This document shows positions 63,631-64,000 of a DNA stretch of 64,000 nucleotides, in pieces. The stretch lies in the NCBI GenBank assembly GCA_937944485.1, contig CALDYU010000016.1:21250-85249 (forward strand), in the 5' to 3' direction. Both the position numbers and the translations under genes were made by a program. The stretch comes from an uncultured Flavobacteriaceae bacterium. GTDB taxonomy: Bacteria; Bacteroidota; Bacteroidia; Flavobacteriales; Flavobacteriaceae. The notes under the pieces are model-generated. The model made no database searches and was not told the DNA's origin. It saw nothing but the letters and a program-made list of their open reading frames with translations. Position 1 is the first letter of the stretch; each line of letters begins with the position of its first letter.

Positions 63631-64000
63631 ATGGCACAGTCAAAATCAACAAAGAAACTTTTTAACATGGCCTATGGCCTTGGAGCATCGATTGTAATTA
63701 TAGGTGCATTATTTAAAATCCTTCACTGGGAGATAGACCTTGGTGGTTTCAAAATTGGAGGAGCGTTATTATTAGCAATTGGACTTATCACTGAAGCAGC
63801 AATTTTTGCTATTAGTGCTTTCGAACCAATTGATGAAGAGTACGATTGGTCTTTAGTCTACCCAGAATTAGCTGGTGGTGCTTCAAATGGTTCAAGCAAT
63901 GAACTTGCTGAAATTAGAGAAACTGAGGCTTCTTTATCTGCTAAGTTAGATAACTTACTACAAGAAGCTGGCATAGATGCGCAACTTATGGAAAGCCTTG
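63631..64000 (+). CDS. gldL: Gliding motility protein GldL, N-terminal part (cut by window edge)
   Basis: The reading frame from ATG 63631 runs off the right edge after about 123 residues. It shows two membrane helices (about 14-30 and 42-62, with GASIVIIGALFKILHWE, where the glutamate is a key charged residue of the motor), then FEPIDEEYDW and the start of a coiled-coil region. GldL with GldM forms the proton-driven motor of T9SS and gliding. Placement behind gldK fits the operon gldKLMN; the remaining genes should lie right of the window. Confidence 0.95.
   Translation, partial: MAQSKSTKKLFNMAYGLGASIVIIGALFKILHWEIDLGGFKIGGALLLAIGLITEAAIFAISAFEPIDEEYDWSLVYPELAGGASNGSSNELAEIRETEASLSAKLDNLLQEAGIDAQLMESL

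Overview
The window is chromosomal DNA from a member of the Bacteroidota, most likely a marine Flavobacteriaceae (relatives of Zobellia, Maribacter or Arenibacter are my best guess from gene order, not a proven assignment). The reasons are the low GC content, the start of a gliding/type IX secretion operon (gldK, gldL), a mevalonate-pathway HMG-CoA reductase paired with a GYDIA-type GHMP kinase, Bacteroidota-style -7 boxes of the form TAnnTTTG, many lipoproteins and porin-like proteins, and the order purH-mreB-mreC-mreD-mrdA-rodA.

Region 1-12.2 kb holds what looks like an arsenosugar biosynthesis locus. A minus-strand operon (11775 to 7148) encodes a rhodanese-like protein, a TIGR04282-type transferase, a purine nucleoside phosphorylase, an ArsM-type methyltransferase, a DUF547 lipoprotein and a TIGR04283-type glycosyltransferase. 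A truncated FAD oxidoreductase leaves the window at the left edge. The radical SAM enzyme ArsS expected with this set is not in the window. Between the two minus-strand parts is a plus-strand block (1024-7064) with a second DUF547 protein, two outer-membrane barrels, a GH113-like lipoprotein, a small lipoprotein and a cell-wall amidase.

At 12.4-12.9 kb a GIY-YIG nuclease gene lies between an intact tRNA-Phe and a second, altered copy of that tRNA's 3' end plus terminator; this looks like a minimal insertion at a tRNA. From 13 to 21 kb runs a plus-strand envelope operon: coaX, an outer-membrane protein, a TPR protein, lptC, a small membrane protein, a CNNM/CBS protein and a PpiD-like isomerase. 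Convergent to it is the mevalonate pair. From 23 to 36 kb come a DPP-IV-type peptidase with a POT peptide transporter, comEC, an NlpC/P60 lipoprotein, a DUF885 protein, lpxB, surE and a tail-specific protease. From 36 to 45 kb come a secreted DNA/RNA endonuclease, the rod-shape operon, purH and a fRMsr-like GAF protein.

Region 45.2-49.1 kb is a heavy-metal gene set (HYC_CC_PP protein, HMA-MauE fusion, TonB receptor, periplasmic HMA protein) with a perfect 22-bp palindrome in front of the transport genes. It is followed by a minus-strand housekeeping array: groL, groS, secG, a TPR-like protein, lptE, a sigma-54-type AAA+ regulator and miaB. The right end is plus-strand: an LVIVD-repeat lipoprotein, a small lipoprotein, topA, a ureohydrolase-fold protein with degraded metal ligands, gldK and the start of gldL. 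No phage, CRISPR array, insertion sequence or rRNA was seen. No stretch over 300 bases lacks a gene or described element.
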